44,079 nucleotides of DNA from an uncultured Collinsella sp. (GTDB lineage Bacteria; Actinomycetota; Coriobacteriia; Coriobacteriales; Coriobacteriaceae): NCBI GenBank assembly GCA_900548265.1, contig URKG01000015.1:1-44079 (forward strand). The letters are read 5' to 3'. Within the stretch, counting starts at the first letter, position 1, and every line of letters starts with the position of its first letter. Position numbers and translations under genes: made by a program. The notes beneath the pieces are model-generated. The model was not told where the DNA came from. It saw only the letters and a program-made list of their open reading frames with translations, and did no database searches. This document shows, one piece after another, positions 1-8,638 of this stretch.

Positions 1-19
1 CTTCATAGATTTTGGAATA

Positions 20-52
20 AAAAGGGCGCCGCGGATGGAATTCCGCGGCGCC
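20..52 (-). terminator. Rho-independent terminator of ndk
   Basis: An 11-bp perfect stem (25-35 with 42-52, loop 36-41) is followed on the minus strand by CTTTTTATT. It lies 40 bases past the ndk stop codon, so it ends the ndk transcript. Confidence 0.9.
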
Positions 53-91
53 AAAGCCACACGCTAACAGCTTTAAGGAGTCAAAGCTGGT

Positions 92-496
92 TTAGCCAAA
101 GAAGCGCTTGATCTCGATCTCGGCGTTCTCCAGGCAGTCGGAGCCGTGGATCACGTTGGCGTTGACATCGACAGCGAAGTCGCCGCGAATGGTGCCGGGG
201 GCAGCATCAAGCGGGTTGGTAGCGCCCATAAGGGTGCGCATCTTAGCAACAGCGGAGAGACCGGAAACGACCATCTTGACGACCGGACCGCTTGTCATAA
301 AGTCGCAGAGACCGCCAAAGAAGGGCTTGTCGGCCAGATGGGCGTAGTGCTCCTCGACGGTAGCGCGCTCGAGCGTGGTCATCTCCATGCGCTCGATGAC
401 AAGGCCGCTGCGCTCAATGCGAGCAACAATCTCGCCGATCTTGCGATCGCGCACGGCGTCGGGCTTAATCATGATGAAGGTCTTCTCGATAGCCAT
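92..496 (-). CDS. ndk: Nucleoside diphosphate kinase
   Basis: Cytoplasmic enzyme that moves the gamma-phosphate of ATP to other (d)NDPs through a phosphohistidine, keeping NTP and dNTP pools balanced. The 134-residue product begins MAIEKTFIMIKPDAVRD, the usual Ndk N-terminus, and holds the active-site His in NVIHGSD near residue 114; the following residue is Cys where many homologues have Ser. The frame stays open for 14 codons upstream, but the ATG at 496 has GAAAGG at correct spacing and matches the family start. It is a single-gene transcript, with its own promoter at 560-588 and a strong terminator downstream. Length and motifs match the family closely; identity is secure. Confidence 0.97.
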   Translation of the reverse strand: MAIEKTFIMIKPDAVRDRKIGEIVARIERSGLVIERMEMTTLERATVEEHYAHLADKPFFGGLCDFMTSGPVVKMVVSGLSAVAKMRTLMGATNPLDAAPGTIRGDFAVDVNANVIHGSDCLENAEIEIKRFFG

Positions 497-559
497 AAGG
501 TAGCCTTTCAAGTAGGTTCGCGCGTGCCCAAGTCCCATTCCGGCACCCGCCTGGACTGC

Positions 560-588
560 ATCGTAACAGAGTTTTAGCTGCAGTTAAA
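560..588 (-). promoter_or_regulatory. Sigma-70-type promoter of ndk
   Basis: On the minus strand TTTAAC (583-588) and TACGAT (560-565) are separated by exactly 17 bp. Transcription would begin near 552, giving a leader of about 55 nt before the ndk ATG at 496. Both hexamers match four of six consensus positions. Confidence 0.6.
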
Positions 589-795
589 CATAAAGCTGTT
601 TATTGAAACGCTGTAATTTATTGAAGCGTTCCATATGTGTCACTTCTGTTTCGAAGCCCGATTAGAGTACCATCCGGCCGCCCATCAACCGCACCGAACA
701 GAGCAGGCGGTCGGTTGCCGCCCGCGAACGTATCCCCTTCACAACCTGCCCAAAGGTCCTACAGAAGTTCTCGACAAGCCCCTCCCCCATAGCAA
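589..795. other. Non-coding stretch between ndk and argH
   Basis: Most of the 385-bp gap between ndk and argH (497-881) is accounted for by the ndk leader and promoter (497-588) and the argH terminator (796-829). The rest shows only a short direct repeat, TTTATTGAARCG, at about 599-635, and no convincing ORF. It carries no recognisable RNA. Confidence 0.5.
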
Positions 796-829
796 CAAAA
801 TACGGACGCCCACATCAGCAGACGCCCGT
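796..829 (-). terminator. Probable terminator of argH
   Basis: A 9-bp stem with two G-U pairs (802-810 with 821-829, 10-nt loop) is followed on the minus strand by ATTTTGTTG and preceded by an A-rich run. It sits about 50 bases beyond the argH stop. The T-tract is only moderate. Confidence 0.6.
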
Positions 830-881
830 AAAGCAAAAAACGATTCCTCAATAAATGGCCAAAACGGCTTCAGCCAAATCC

Positions 882-2312
882 CTACTTTACCCCGTGGCCC
901 ATCTCGACGACCTTAGTCAGTGACCCAAATACACCCTCGTCAGCCACGAGCTGTGCCTCGGCGCGATCAAGCTGCACGGCAACGGCGGCAGGAGCGGTGC
1001 CGCCCTCGGTCGTGCGCGCGGCGACAATTGAGGGGATGTCGAGCGCCTCGGTAATGTCGCGCTCAAAGAGCGGGCTTGCCTCCTGGAACACCTCAAACGG
1101 CAGGTCCTCAAGATTGCAGCCGCGCTTCTCGCACATCAGGACCAGATGGCCCACCACGGCATGTGCCTCGCGGAACGGCAGGCCACGCTTGGCCAGGTAA
1201 TCGGCAACATCGGTGGCGGCAAGGTGCCCCACGCCGCACTCGCGCGCCATGGCATCCTCGTTGACGGTCCAAGTCGAAATCATTCCGGCCATAACGGACA
1301 GGCACTGCATGAGCGTGTGAGCGGTATCGAGCGCGCCCTCCTTGTCCTCCTGCAAGTCCTTGTTATAAGCAAGCGGCAAGCCCTTCATGGTTACCAGCAG
1401 CTGCACCAGGTTGCCGTACACGCGACCGCTCTTGCCGCGGATAAGCTCGGCAAAGTCGGGGTTCTTCTTCTGCGGCATGATAGACGAGCCGGTGGAGTAG
1501 GAGTCTGAAAGCGTGATAAAGCCAAATTCGGAGCTCGACCACAGCACGATCTCCTCGGAAAGACGCGACAGGTGCATCGCCATGACGGATCCGGCGTAAT
1601 GCAGATCGAGCAGGAAATCACGGTCGGAAACCGCATCGAGCGAGTTGGGAATCACGCCCGCAAAGCCAAGTTCGGCAGCCGTCATCTGGCGATCGAGCGG
1701 ATAGCTCGTACCGGCAAGCGCGGCAGCACCCAGCGGGCAGTTGTCGGCGGCATCAAAGGCGGCCTTCAGGCGCGTAAAGTCGCGCGCGAACATCCAGGAA
1801 TACGCCAGCAGATGATGCGAGAGCAGCACGGGCTGAGCGTGCTGCATATGCGTGTAGCCCGGCAGAATCACCTTGTCGTACTTCTTGGCCGCATCCACCA
1901 GCACATGGCGCAGCTCTAGATTGGCCTCCATGAGCTCCTTGGCCAGCGCCTTGACGCCCAGGCGCGTATCGGTCGCAACCTGGTCGTTGCGCGAACGCCC
2001 AGTATGCAAGCGCTTGCCAGCCTCGCCGATGCGACGCGTCAGCTCGCTCTCGATGGACATATGAATGTCCTCATCGTTGATATCGAAGGTGAAGTTGCCG
2101 GCATCGATATCCTGTTCGATTCCGGTAAGGCCCTTGGCAATCGCCTGCTCGTCCTCGGCACTGATGATGCCCTGGGCGGCCAACATCTTGGCATGCGCCT
2201 TAGAGCCGGCGATATCCTGCTTATAGAGATGTTTGTCGACCGGCAGCGACGCGCCAAACTCCTGCGTGACCTCGGCCACGCCCGCCTCAAAACGACCGCC
2301 CCAAAGAGCCAT
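882..2312 (-). CDS. argH: Argininosuccinate lyase
   Basis: Last step of arginine synthesis: splits argininosuccinate into arginine and fumarate. The 476-residue product belongs to the fumarase/aspartase superfamily. Its N-terminus is MALWGGRFEAG, and the mobile signature loop GSSIMPQKKNPD lies near residue 280 with the catalytic Ser. TGRSRNDQVATD near residue 105 and HMQHAQPVLLSHHL near residue 155 are the other conserved substrate-binding segments. The ATG at 2312 was chosen over the upstream frame opening at 2387 because AAAGGAGA lies 7 nt before it and homologues begin here. It lies downstream of argG on the same strand, separated by about 520 bp that hold a small unknown ORF and a strong hairpin. 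Identity is secure. Confidence 0.97.
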   Translation of the reverse strand: MALWGGRFEAGVAEVTQEFGASLPVDKHLYKQDIAGSKAHAKMLAAQGIISAEDEQAIAKGLTGIEQDIDAGNFTFDINDEDIHMSIESELTRRIGEAGKRLHTGRSRNDQVATDTRLGVKALAKELMEANLELRHVLVDAAKKYDKVILPGYTHMQHAQPVLLSHHLLAYSWMFARDFTRLKAAFDAADNCPLGAAALAGTSYPLDRQMTAAELGFAGVIPNSLDAVSDRDFLLDLHYAGSVMAMHLSRLSEEIVLWSSSEFGFITLSDSYSTGSSIMPQKKNPDFAELIRGKSGRVYGNLVQLLVTMKGLPLAYNKDLQEDKEGALDTAHTLMQCLSVMAGMISTWTVNEDAMARECGVGHLAATDVADYLAKRGLPFREAHAVVGHLVLMCEKRGCNLEDLPFEVFQEASPLFERDITEALDIPSIVAARTTEGGTAPAAVAVQLDRAEAQLVADEGVFGSLTKVVEMGHGVK

Positions 2313-2383
2313 GGAACCGTCTCCTTTCTCCAAATACCAAAACAAGCGTCCAAAGCAATGTGCCCTGTCGCTAAAGCGATTTA

Positions 2384-2602
2384 TCAACCGCTAGTTTTAC
2401 ACACTCCCTGCCGCGCGCGGGGCCATGTGGCTAATTTGCAAAGAAGTGACGCACCATGCACTTGGTGCCCCAACGTCTCCCTCCGGATGTTGCCCTGCGA
2501 ACCATCGATCCAGGCCTTCAGGCTCATAGGAACGTCCTCGACCCTTACAGCATCGAACTCGGGCGCGAGGGCAAGCAAAGCATGCGCGATAGCATTGAAC
2601 AT
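2384..2602 (-). CDS. Small unknown ORF between argG and argH
   Basis: A 72-residue frame (MFNAIAHALLALAPEFDAV...) with a good Shine-Dalgarno sequence, GAGGAG, 8 nt before its ATG. The first 40 codons have the GC-rich codon choice of neighbouring genes and no odd residues. The last 30 codons look random (TTA, ACA, TGT, AAA) and the C-terminus is Arg/Cys-rich. I do not recognise a family. It could be a real small protein, or the surviving 5' end of a gene truncated near 2480. It lies between argG and argH on their strand, 71 bp before the argH start. Confidence 0.35.
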   Translation of the reverse strand: MFNAIAHALLALAPEFDAVRVEDVPMSLKAWIDGSQGNIRRETLGHQVHGASLLCKLATWPRARQGVCKTSG

Positions 2603-2652
2603 AATGGATACTCCTCATATATATAGGCACAGAGCCGCCAAATTGATAGAAG

Positions 2653-2681
2653 GAGCCCCGCCGGACAACCCCGGCGGGGCT
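2653..2681 (-). repeat. Strong GC-rich hairpin between argG and argH
   Basis: A near-perfect 12-bp inverted repeat (GAGCCCCGCCGG against CCGGCGGGGCTC) with a loop of about 6 nt. On the minus strand it is followed by CTTCTATCAATTT, a poor T-tract, so it may be a weak terminator after argG or an mRNA-stabilising or processing hairpin. Confidence 0.6.
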
Positions 2682-2835
2682 CGGACTCAGCCGCAGACGC
2701 GGCATCATATATGCGGGCGGAACGTAGGGGCCACCGATGTTAAGAAGTGTCAGCAAGCATAACGAAAGGTAGGGACCCCGTGCGCCCGTTATGTATCACG
2801 CGGATGGGCCGCGCGGATACCAAGGGAAGGAGGCG

Positions 2836-4062
2836 CTAGGCCTGGGCGGCAGCAGAGCTGGGGCCCTGGACCTTTGCCCACGTCTTGAGCGACAGCGTAT
2901 CGATCTCGATAAAGCCGGCGCTGGCCTTCTCGTCAAACGTGGTGTCGCGGTCGTAGGTAGCCAGACCGTAGTCGTAGAGGCTGAAGGGGCTCTTGCGGCC
3001 GACGACATGGCAGTTGCCCTTAAAGAACTTCAGACGGACAGTGCCGGTCACGAACTTTTGCGTGTCGGCCATAAAGGCATCGAGCGCGTTTTTGAGCGGG
3101 CTGTACCACTGGCCGTTGTACACGGCGGTGGCCCAATCCTGCTCGAGCTTGATCTTGGTCTTGAGCAGGTCGCCCTCGACGCAGATGTCCTCGAGCGCCT
3201 TGTGGGCGGTGATGAGCGTCAGGGCGCCGGGAACCTCGTAGCACTCGCGGCTTTTAAGGCCCACCAGGCGATCCTCGACCAGATCGAGACGGCCAAAGCC
3301 ATTGTCGCCGGAGATCTTGTTGAGGGCGATGACGATCTCAGAGAGCTTCATCTTCTTGCCGTCGACGGCGACGGGCTTGCCGGCCTCAAACTCAATCTCG
3401 GTGTAGGTCGGGGTGTCCGGGGTGTCCTCGGGATTCTTGGTCATAACCCAAGCGTCGTCGAGCGGCTCATTCCAGGGATCCTCCAGGTGACCGCACTCAA
3501 TGGCACGACCCCACAGGTTGTCGTCGATGGAGTAGGGGTTGTCGTTGGCACCCTCGGGAACCGGCACGTTGTGGGCGTGGGCATAGGCGACCTCGTCGGG
3601 GCGACACTTCAGGTCCCACTCGCGAACCGGGGCGATAACCTTGAGCTCGGGGTCGAGGGCCTTGACGGCGGCCTCAAAACGGACCTGGTCGTTACCCTTG
3701 CCGGTGCAGCCGTGGGCGACGTAGGTCGCGCCAAACTCGTGGGCGACCTCAACAAGCTTCTTGGCAAGCAGCGGGCGAGACAGGGCGGAGAGCAGCGGAT
3801 ACTTGTTCTCGTACATGGAGTTTGCTGCAATGGCTTTGGTCAGGAACTCATCGGAGAACTCGTCGCGCAGGTCGAGCACCTGGCAATCGAGAACGCCCAG
3901 GTCGAGCGCCTTCTGCTTCTTGGCATCCAGTCCGGTCTCTTCCTGGCCCACGTTGCCGCAGACACAAACGACATCGAGATTCTTCTCGTCCTGGAGCCAC
4001 TTGACACATACGGATGTATCAAGACCACCGGAATATGCGAGAACGACTTTTTCCTTGCTCAC
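2836..4062 (-). CDS. argG: Argininosuccinate synthase
   Basis: Joins citrulline and aspartate with ATP to form argininosuccinate, the substrate of ArgH encoded downstream. The product has 408 residues, typical for the family. The N-terminal P-loop-like motif of N-type ATP pyrophosphatases is clear (VVLAYSGGLDTSV, residues 6-18), followed by YVAHGCTGKGNDQVRFE near residue 108 and GRLDLVEDRLVGLKSRE near residue 268. The start is a GTG at 4062 preceded by GAAAGGA; homologues begin just before the AYSGGLDTS motif. The ATG at 4113 would add 17 residues and has no ribosome site. No T-box or recognisable ARG box was seen upstream. Confidence 0.96.
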   Translation of the reverse strand: MSKEKVVLAYSGGLDTSVCVKWLQDEKNLDVVCVCGNVGQEETGLDAKKQKALDLGVLDCQVLDLRDEFSDEFLTKAIAANSMYENKYPLLSALSRPLLAKKLVEVAHEFGATYVAHGCTGKGNDQVRFEAAVKALDPELKVIAPVREWDLKCRPDEVAYAHAHNVPVPEGANDNPYSIDDNLWGRAIECGHLEDPWNEPLDDAWVMTKNPEDTPDTPTYTEIEFEAGKPVAVDGKKMKLSEIVIALNKISGDNGFGRLDLVEDRLVGLKSRECYEVPGALTLITAHKALEDICVEGDLLKTKIKLEQDWATAVYNGQWYSPLKNALDAFMADTQKFVTGTVRLKFFKGNCHVVGRKSPFSLYDYGLATYDRDTTFDEKASAGFIEIDTLSLKTWAKVQGPSSAAAQA

Positions 4063-4616
4063 GGCTGTTTCCTTTCGCCCTTGGTAGCTAGTTAGAACAT
4101 CGGTCAGTTGCAAGTCATTTCAAGGTCATATACCGTGCAATATCAGGTTAAATAGCAAAAATCAGCACATACATGCCCTAGAAACATGCAGCAATGTCGT
4201 GCTAAAACCCAACGACCTCAAAATGACTCTGTTGAGGCAATTCGCCCCATGCGGACAGAGACGATTGTTATCGTCGTCGGGAAATTGCGCGCTGGCGTCG
4301 GATGGCATTGTCTGCAGTGGTGATGATCGTTACGAACTGCATCTGCCTCTCCTTTCACCTATCGCCGGGCGCAATTCTAATATCGTAAACGGTACCTTTT
4401 CCTCGGTAAGCGGTTGTTTTTCCGTCTCCGTTTTCGATGGTCGCTATATTACGCTAAAGTGCCCGCAGCACAAGCGACAAATTCAAATTTCTGAAAAGTT
4501 TTTTCATTACTTTGTGAAGCGTGGTGCAAATACGCTCCGTTCCTGCGAAAATACGCCCGACTACGAATTGATGGTTATAACGTCTGAAACAATCTCGAAA
4601 CGAAAGGCTCGCTTTT
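4063..4616. other. Divergent intergenic region between argG and the HAD gene
   Basis: A 554-bp gap between divergent genes, visibly richer in A and T than its surroundings from about 4360 on. It must hold promoters for argG (minus) and for the HAD gene (plus). The only decent -10-like word for the plus strand is TATAAC near 4575, with no good -35. A 152-codon plus-strand frame from 4199 lacks a ribosome site, has atypical codons and overlaps the HAD start, so I do not call it a gene. Confidence 0.4.
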
Positions 4617-5444
4617 ATGCAAACTTACGAATCGGACGCCAATATCGGAAACATTAAGATTCTCGCCGTCGACATGGACAAGACGCTGCTGACCGACGAG
4701 CGCGTGCTGCCCCAAGGTCTTGATGAGCGCCTGGACAAGCTCGCCGACGCCGACATCGTATTCTGCCCCGCCAGCGGACGTCCCGCCCCCAAGCTCGAGG
4801 AGATGTTCGAGGGCGTCAAGAACCGCCTCGCCTTTTGTCCCGACAACGGAGCGTGCGTGATCTATCGCGGCAGCTATATCTATAAGAGCCCTATTGACGT
4901 GGAGCTGTATCAGCAGGTCTTGAGCCGTGCCTCGGAGGATCCGCGCGCTGTCCCCGTCCTTTGCTGCTTCGACGAGTTCTACGTGCTTGCCCGCGACCAT
5001 CAATACCACGACGAGATCAGCGTCTACTACAACACAATCAACTACGTCGACAGCTTTGAGGGCATTGATTTCGAGTCCAACAAGATCTCGATCTTCTTCC
5101 CCGCCTACGACGCCGAGCCCGCTTTCCGCGAGACCTATAGCCCCGAGTTCTCGGACAAGCTCTACGTCACCAATGCCGGCCGCGAGTGGATCGACTTTAT
5201 GAACCTGGGTGTCGACAAGGGCGCCGGCGTCGCGCATCTGTGCGAGCACCTGGGCATCGATATTGCCGACGCCGCCGCCGTGGGCGATACGTACAATGAC
5301 ATCCCCATGCTGGAGCGCGTCGGGCATAGCTTTATCGTGGACAATGCCGAGGAGCACATGAACGCGCATGCCAAATGGCGCATTCCGAGCAACAACGACG
5401 GGGGCGTACTGACGCTCATCGACGCCATCTTGGCGGCTCGGTAA
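4617..5444 (+). CDS. Cof-type HAD-IIB family phosphatase
   Basis: A 275-residue haloacid-dehalogenase-type hydrolase, probably a phosphatase acting on a small sugar- or nucleotide-phosphate; the substrate cannot be read from sequence. HAD motif I is DMDKTLL (residues 19-25), with Asp nucleophile and acid/base Asp; Lys replaces the common Gly of DxDGT. Motif II is the Ser of CPASGRP near residue 53. Motif IV is GDTYNDIPML near residue 222, with the two Mg-binding acids. The type IIB cap lies between motifs II and IV. The ATG at 4617 follows AAAGG by about 10 nt. The gene stands alone and ends 11 bp before a large palindrome (5456-5585). Confidence 0.88.
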   Translation: MQTYESDANIGNIKILAVDMDKTLLTDERVLPQGLDERLDKLADADIVFCPASGRPAPKLEEMFEGVKNRLAFCPDNGACVIYRGSYIYKSPIDVELYQQVLSRASEDPRAVPVLCCFDEFYVLARDHQYHDEISVYYNTINYVDSFEGIDFESNKISIFFPAYDAEPAFRETYSPEFSDKLYVTNAGREWIDFMNLGVDKGAGVAHLCEHLGIDIADAAAVGDTYNDIPMLERVGHSFIVDNAEEHMNAHAKWRIPSNNDGGVLTLIDAILAAR

Positions 5445-5455
5445 CGTGGCTCGTC

Positions 5456-5585
5456 GGACCTGGCCGGGCGAGGCGGGTAAGTTTTTCGCTCGGTCAGGTC
5501 CTGGGCTCGCTCGGAAAGCACATTAAGTGCTTTCCGGCTCGTGCGGAATCTACGAAAAACTTACCCGCCTCGCCCGGCCAGGTCC
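5456..5585. repeat. 130-bp nested palindrome after the HAD gene
   Basis: Perfect 33-bp arms (5456-5488 and 5553-5585; ends GGACCTGGCC...) enclose a 64-bp centre. The centre holds a second hairpin with 9-bp arms (GGAAAGCAC at 5513-5521, GTGCTTTCC at 5527-5535). There is no ORF in it. The layout resembles the palindrome at 19381-19488: position just after a stop codon, nested hairpin, T/G-rich flank. Confidence 0.9.
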
Positions 5586-5653
5586 TTGGGTAACTTGCTT
5601 GCCGTCTGGGTGGCGTCTTGGCGCCTAGATACTTTGGCTGAATTTAATTGAAC

Positions 5654-5697
5654 GAAGGACGCTCCTTGTTGATGAGGGGCGTCCTTCTGGTTTTGGT
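5654..5697. terminator. Terminator hairpin between HAD gene and polA
   Basis: A 12-bp stem with one G-U pair (GAAGGACGCTCC against GGGGCGTCCTTC, 5654-5687) lies between the convergent 3' ends of the HAD gene and polA. On the plus strand the next bases are TGGTTTTGGTT; on the minus strand GTTCAATTAAATT. It could serve either direction. Confidence 0.6.
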
Positions 5698-5721
5698 TAC
5701 TTTGGAATTGTGGGTGCTTCC

Positions 5722-8472
5722 CTATTTGGCGTCGGCCCAGGTTATGCCGGTGCTGGCTTCGGCGATCAACGGTACGCGGAGGTCCACTACGTGCTCCATG
5801 ACGTCGCGGACCATGGCGGTGAGGCGCTCGACTTCGTCGACGGGGCACTCAAAGTCCAGTTCGTCGTGTACCTGCAAAATCATGTGGGCGGCAAAGCCCT
5901 CTTCTTCCAGGCGGCGGCTTACGCGGGCCATCGCGATCTTGATGATGTCGGCGGCGGTTCCCTGCATGGGGTGGTTCATAGCCGTGCGCTCGCCAAAGCC
6001 GCGGAGCTGTGGGTTTTTGGCCTTGAGCTCGGGAATATGGCGACGGCGGCCGTACATGGTCTCGGCGTAGCCCGTCTGCTTGGCGCGCGCCACCACATTG
6101 TCGAGGAACGTGCGCACGCCCGGGTAGGCCTCGTAGTAGCGATCGATCATATCGCGCGCCTCGGCCATCGAGATATGCAGCGACTGCGACAGGCCGTAGG
6201 CCTGCTGGCCGTACACGATACCAAAGTTCACAGCCTTGGCGCGGCTGCGTAGGTCGGGCGTTACCTCGGACACCGGCACGCCAAATACGCGCGCGGCCGT
6301 CTCGGCATGGAAGTCCTCACCCTCATTAAAGGCGCGCACCAGGTGCTCGTCACCCGAAAGATGCGCGAGCAAGCGCAGCTCGATCTGCGAGTAGTCCACC
6401 GCCAAAAAGACGCTGCCCTCGCCCGCCGAGAACGCCGTCTTGACGGTACGCCCCAGCTCCGAGCGAGTCGGGATGTTCTGTAGGTTCGGGTCGCTCGAAG
6501 ACAGACGCCCCGTCGCGGTGATGGTCTGGTTGTACGTGGTGTGCACACGACCGTCACCACGGCGCAACGGACCTAGCGTGTCCAGATAGGTCGACTTAAT
6601 CTTGGACTTCTCACGCCAGTCCAAAATCAGGCGCACGATCTCGTGGTCGCGGGCAAGGTCGCTCAACACCTTGGCGTTGGTCGAATAATAGCCGCGCTTA
6701 GTCTTTTTGAGGCCCTTGGTCGGAAGCCCCATAACGTCAAACAGCACATGCGAGAGCTGCATGGGACTGCCGATGTTAAAGGTCTCGTCACCCGCCAGGT
6801 CGCGAATGCTGCGCTCGACCTCGGCAATCTGGGTCGCCAGACCCTCGGACAGACTATGCAGGCGGTCGGGGTCCACGAGCATGCCCGCGCGCTCCATCTT
6901 GGCAAGCACCGGAACGAGCGGCATCTCGATGCCATCGAACACGTTGGCGGCATTCTCGCGGGCCATGCGGTCACGCAACGGCGCGATCAGCGCCAGCGTC
7001 AAGGCCGCCGTGCGAGCGGCGGGCGAAGGAGCGTCCTCACCGGCACCCTCTGCGCCGCGCGCCGCAGGCAGCGTCATTTGCAGATACGTATCGGCAAGAT
7101 ATGCCTCATCGAACTCGGAGCGGTCGGAATCCAGCAGGTAGGCGGCAACCACGGTATCGAAGATGTGCGTGGAATCGGCAGACAGCGGGTCCATGAGCTC
7201 GGGCTTAGAGGAATCGATAGGCGAAAGCTCGTGCAGCAGCGCCTTCATGTCCGGGCTCGCCACGCGGCCCTCCATAAACAGGCGCGCGAGCACACCAGCG
7301 ATCACGCCGTGGACGAAGTTGAAGCCCTCAACCTCAGCCGCCGCATCGCTGTCGCCCTCCTCGAGCGCGAACAGGCCCTTGGACGTCGCCAACCACAGCG
7401 TGCGCGTCAGTCCAAAGAGCGCGCCCTCTTCCTTGTCGTCGTCCACCACGGCGGCGGCCCACTCGCCGGCATCGATCGCGCGGGAGATCTCAGCTGCAAC
7501 GGCACCAAGCGCGTCAGCATCGCCGGCGGCTGCGCGAACCATCGCAGGCATCTCAAACACACTGGAGGCAGCAGCAGCCCCACCCTCGCCGCCGATCAGC
7601 GCCAAGAAACGGTTCTGCATGGCGGTGATACCAAGCGTGCCCAGCGCCGCGGAAACCTCATCGGCAGAAAACGCCGGGAAGGACGTCGCCTCAAAATCGA
7701 GCTCAACGGGCGCATCGGTGCGGATGGTCGCGACCTTGCGGCTCAGCAGCGCGTCGTCGATGTGCGCGCGCAGGTTTTCGCCCATTTTGCCCTTGACCTC
7801 GTCGGCATGTGCGATGACCTCGTCCAGGCTACCGTACTGCGCAATAAGCGCGCTCGCCTTTTTGGGGCCGATGCCCGGCACGCCGGGGATGTTATCGGAC
7901 GTGTCGCCCTTCAGACCATAAAAGTCGGGCACGAGCGCCGGCGTGATGCCGTGATACAGATCATCCACGCTCTCGGGCGTCATGATCGCCACGTCGGACA
8001 GGCCCTTGCGGGTCGAGACCACGTTGACGTGCTCGGTCACGAGCTGATACATATCGCGATCACCGGTCACCAGCAGCATGTCGCAGCCGGCCTGCTCGCC
8101 CAGGCGCGCCATAGTGCCCAGGATATCATCGCCTTCCCAGCCCTCGGACTGCAAAATCGGCACGTTGAGCGCGGCGAGCAGCTCCTTAATCATGGGAAAC
8201 TGCGCGTGCAGATCGGGGTCCATGGGCGGGCGCTGGGCCTTGTACTGCGGCAGCATCTCCATGCGCACGCGCGGCTTGCCCTTGTCAAACGCCACAACAA
8301 CGCCGTCGGGGTTAAAGGCGTCAATCATCTTGAGGAACATATTCAAAAAGCCAAAGATCGCGTTGGTGGGACGACCGTCCGGCGCGTTCATGGTGGGCGG
8401 CACGGCGTGGAAGGCGCGGTGCATGAGCGAGTTGCCGTCAATAACGGCAAAGGTGCGGCGCTTGTCAGACAT
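5722..8472 (-). CDS. polA: DNA polymerase I
   Basis: Gap-filling and Okazaki-fragment polymerase, 916 residues. Domains in order: 5'-3' exonuclease/flap nuclease (about 1-290; FAVIDGNSLMHRAFHA at the start, LVTGDRDMYQLV and GVPGIGPKKASALI inside), a 3'-5' exonuclease-like domain (about 300-510), then the family A polymerase. The polymerase has motif A (AVDYSQIELRLLAHLSGD), motif B (RSRAKAVNFGIVYGQQAYGLS region) and motif C (QVHDELDFE). The middle domain lacks the DxE motif of proofreading enzymes; VVDDDKEEGALFGL stands where it would be, so proofreading is probably lost, as in many Gram-positive PolA proteins. The start at 8472 has GAGGT 8 nt upstream; the frame extends 13 codons further to 8511 without support. 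It is divergent from the aminopeptidase gene. Confidence 0.96.
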   Translation of the reverse strand: MSDKRRTFAVIDGNSLMHRAFHAVPPTMNAPDGRPTNAIFGFLNMFLKMIDAFNPDGVVVAFDKGKPRVRMEMLPQYKAQRPPMDPDLHAQFPMIKELLAALNVPILQSEGWEGDDILGTMARLGEQAGCDMLLVTGDRDMYQLVTEHVNVVSTRKGLSDVAIMTPESVDDLYHGITPALVPDFYGLKGDTSDNIPGVPGIGPKKASALIAQYGSLDEVIAHADEVKGKMGENLRAHIDDALLSRKVATIRTDAPVELDFEATSFPAFSADEVSAALGTLGITAMQNRFLALIGGEGGAAAASSVFEMPAMVRAAAGDADALGAVAAEISRAIDAGEWAAAVVDDDKEEGALFGLTRTLWLATSKGLFALEEGDSDAAAEVEGFNFVHGVIAGVLARLFMEGRVASPDMKALLHELSPIDSSKPELMDPLSADSTHIFDTVVAAYLLDSDRSEFDEAYLADTYLQMTLPAARGAEGAGEDAPSPAARTAALTLALIAPLRDRMARENAANVFDGIEMPLVPVLAKMERAGMLVDPDRLHSLSEGLATQIAEVERSIRDLAGDETFNIGSPMQLSHVLFDVMGLPTKGLKKTKRGYYSTNAKVLSDLARDHEIVRLILDWREKSKIKSTYLDTLGPLRRGDGRVHTTYNQTITATGRLSSSDPNLQNIPTRSELGRTVKTAFSAGEGSVFLAVDYSQIELRLLAHLSGDEHLVRAFNEGEDFHAETAARVFGVPVSEVTPDLRSRAKAVNFGIVYGQQAYGLSQSLHISMAEARDMIDRYYEAYPGVRTFLDNVVARAKQTGYAETMYGRRRHIPELKAKNPQLRGFGERTAMNHPMQGTAADIIKIAMARVSRRLEEEGFAAHMILQVHDELDFECPVDEVERLTAMVRDVMEHVVDLRVPLIAEASTGITWADAK

Positions 8473-8638
8473 ATTGAATACCTCGCTTTGGGCTGGGCAC
8501 GGTTTGCTCACACCAGTTTACACGCTCCCCGCCCCGCGGCCACCGCACATCAAGCTCCCCCGCCACCGTGAGCCCGTGCGTGATACGATGGCTCACGGTA
8601 CATCAACCAGCACGATCGATCCGAAAGGAGCCTGCGTC

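Noticed and set aside
2397..2756. A 119-codon minus-strand frame between argG and argH.
   Set aside because: It overlaps the better supported 72-codon frame and is Arg/Cys/Pro-rich without a ribosome site.
4063..4200. T-box or ARG box upstream of argG.
   Set aside because: No T-box core and no convincing arginine operator could be read on the minus strand.
4199..4657. A 152-codon plus-strand frame before the HAD gene.
   Set aside because: No ribosome site, AT-rich atypical codons, overlaps the HAD start by 41 bp and resembles no protein.
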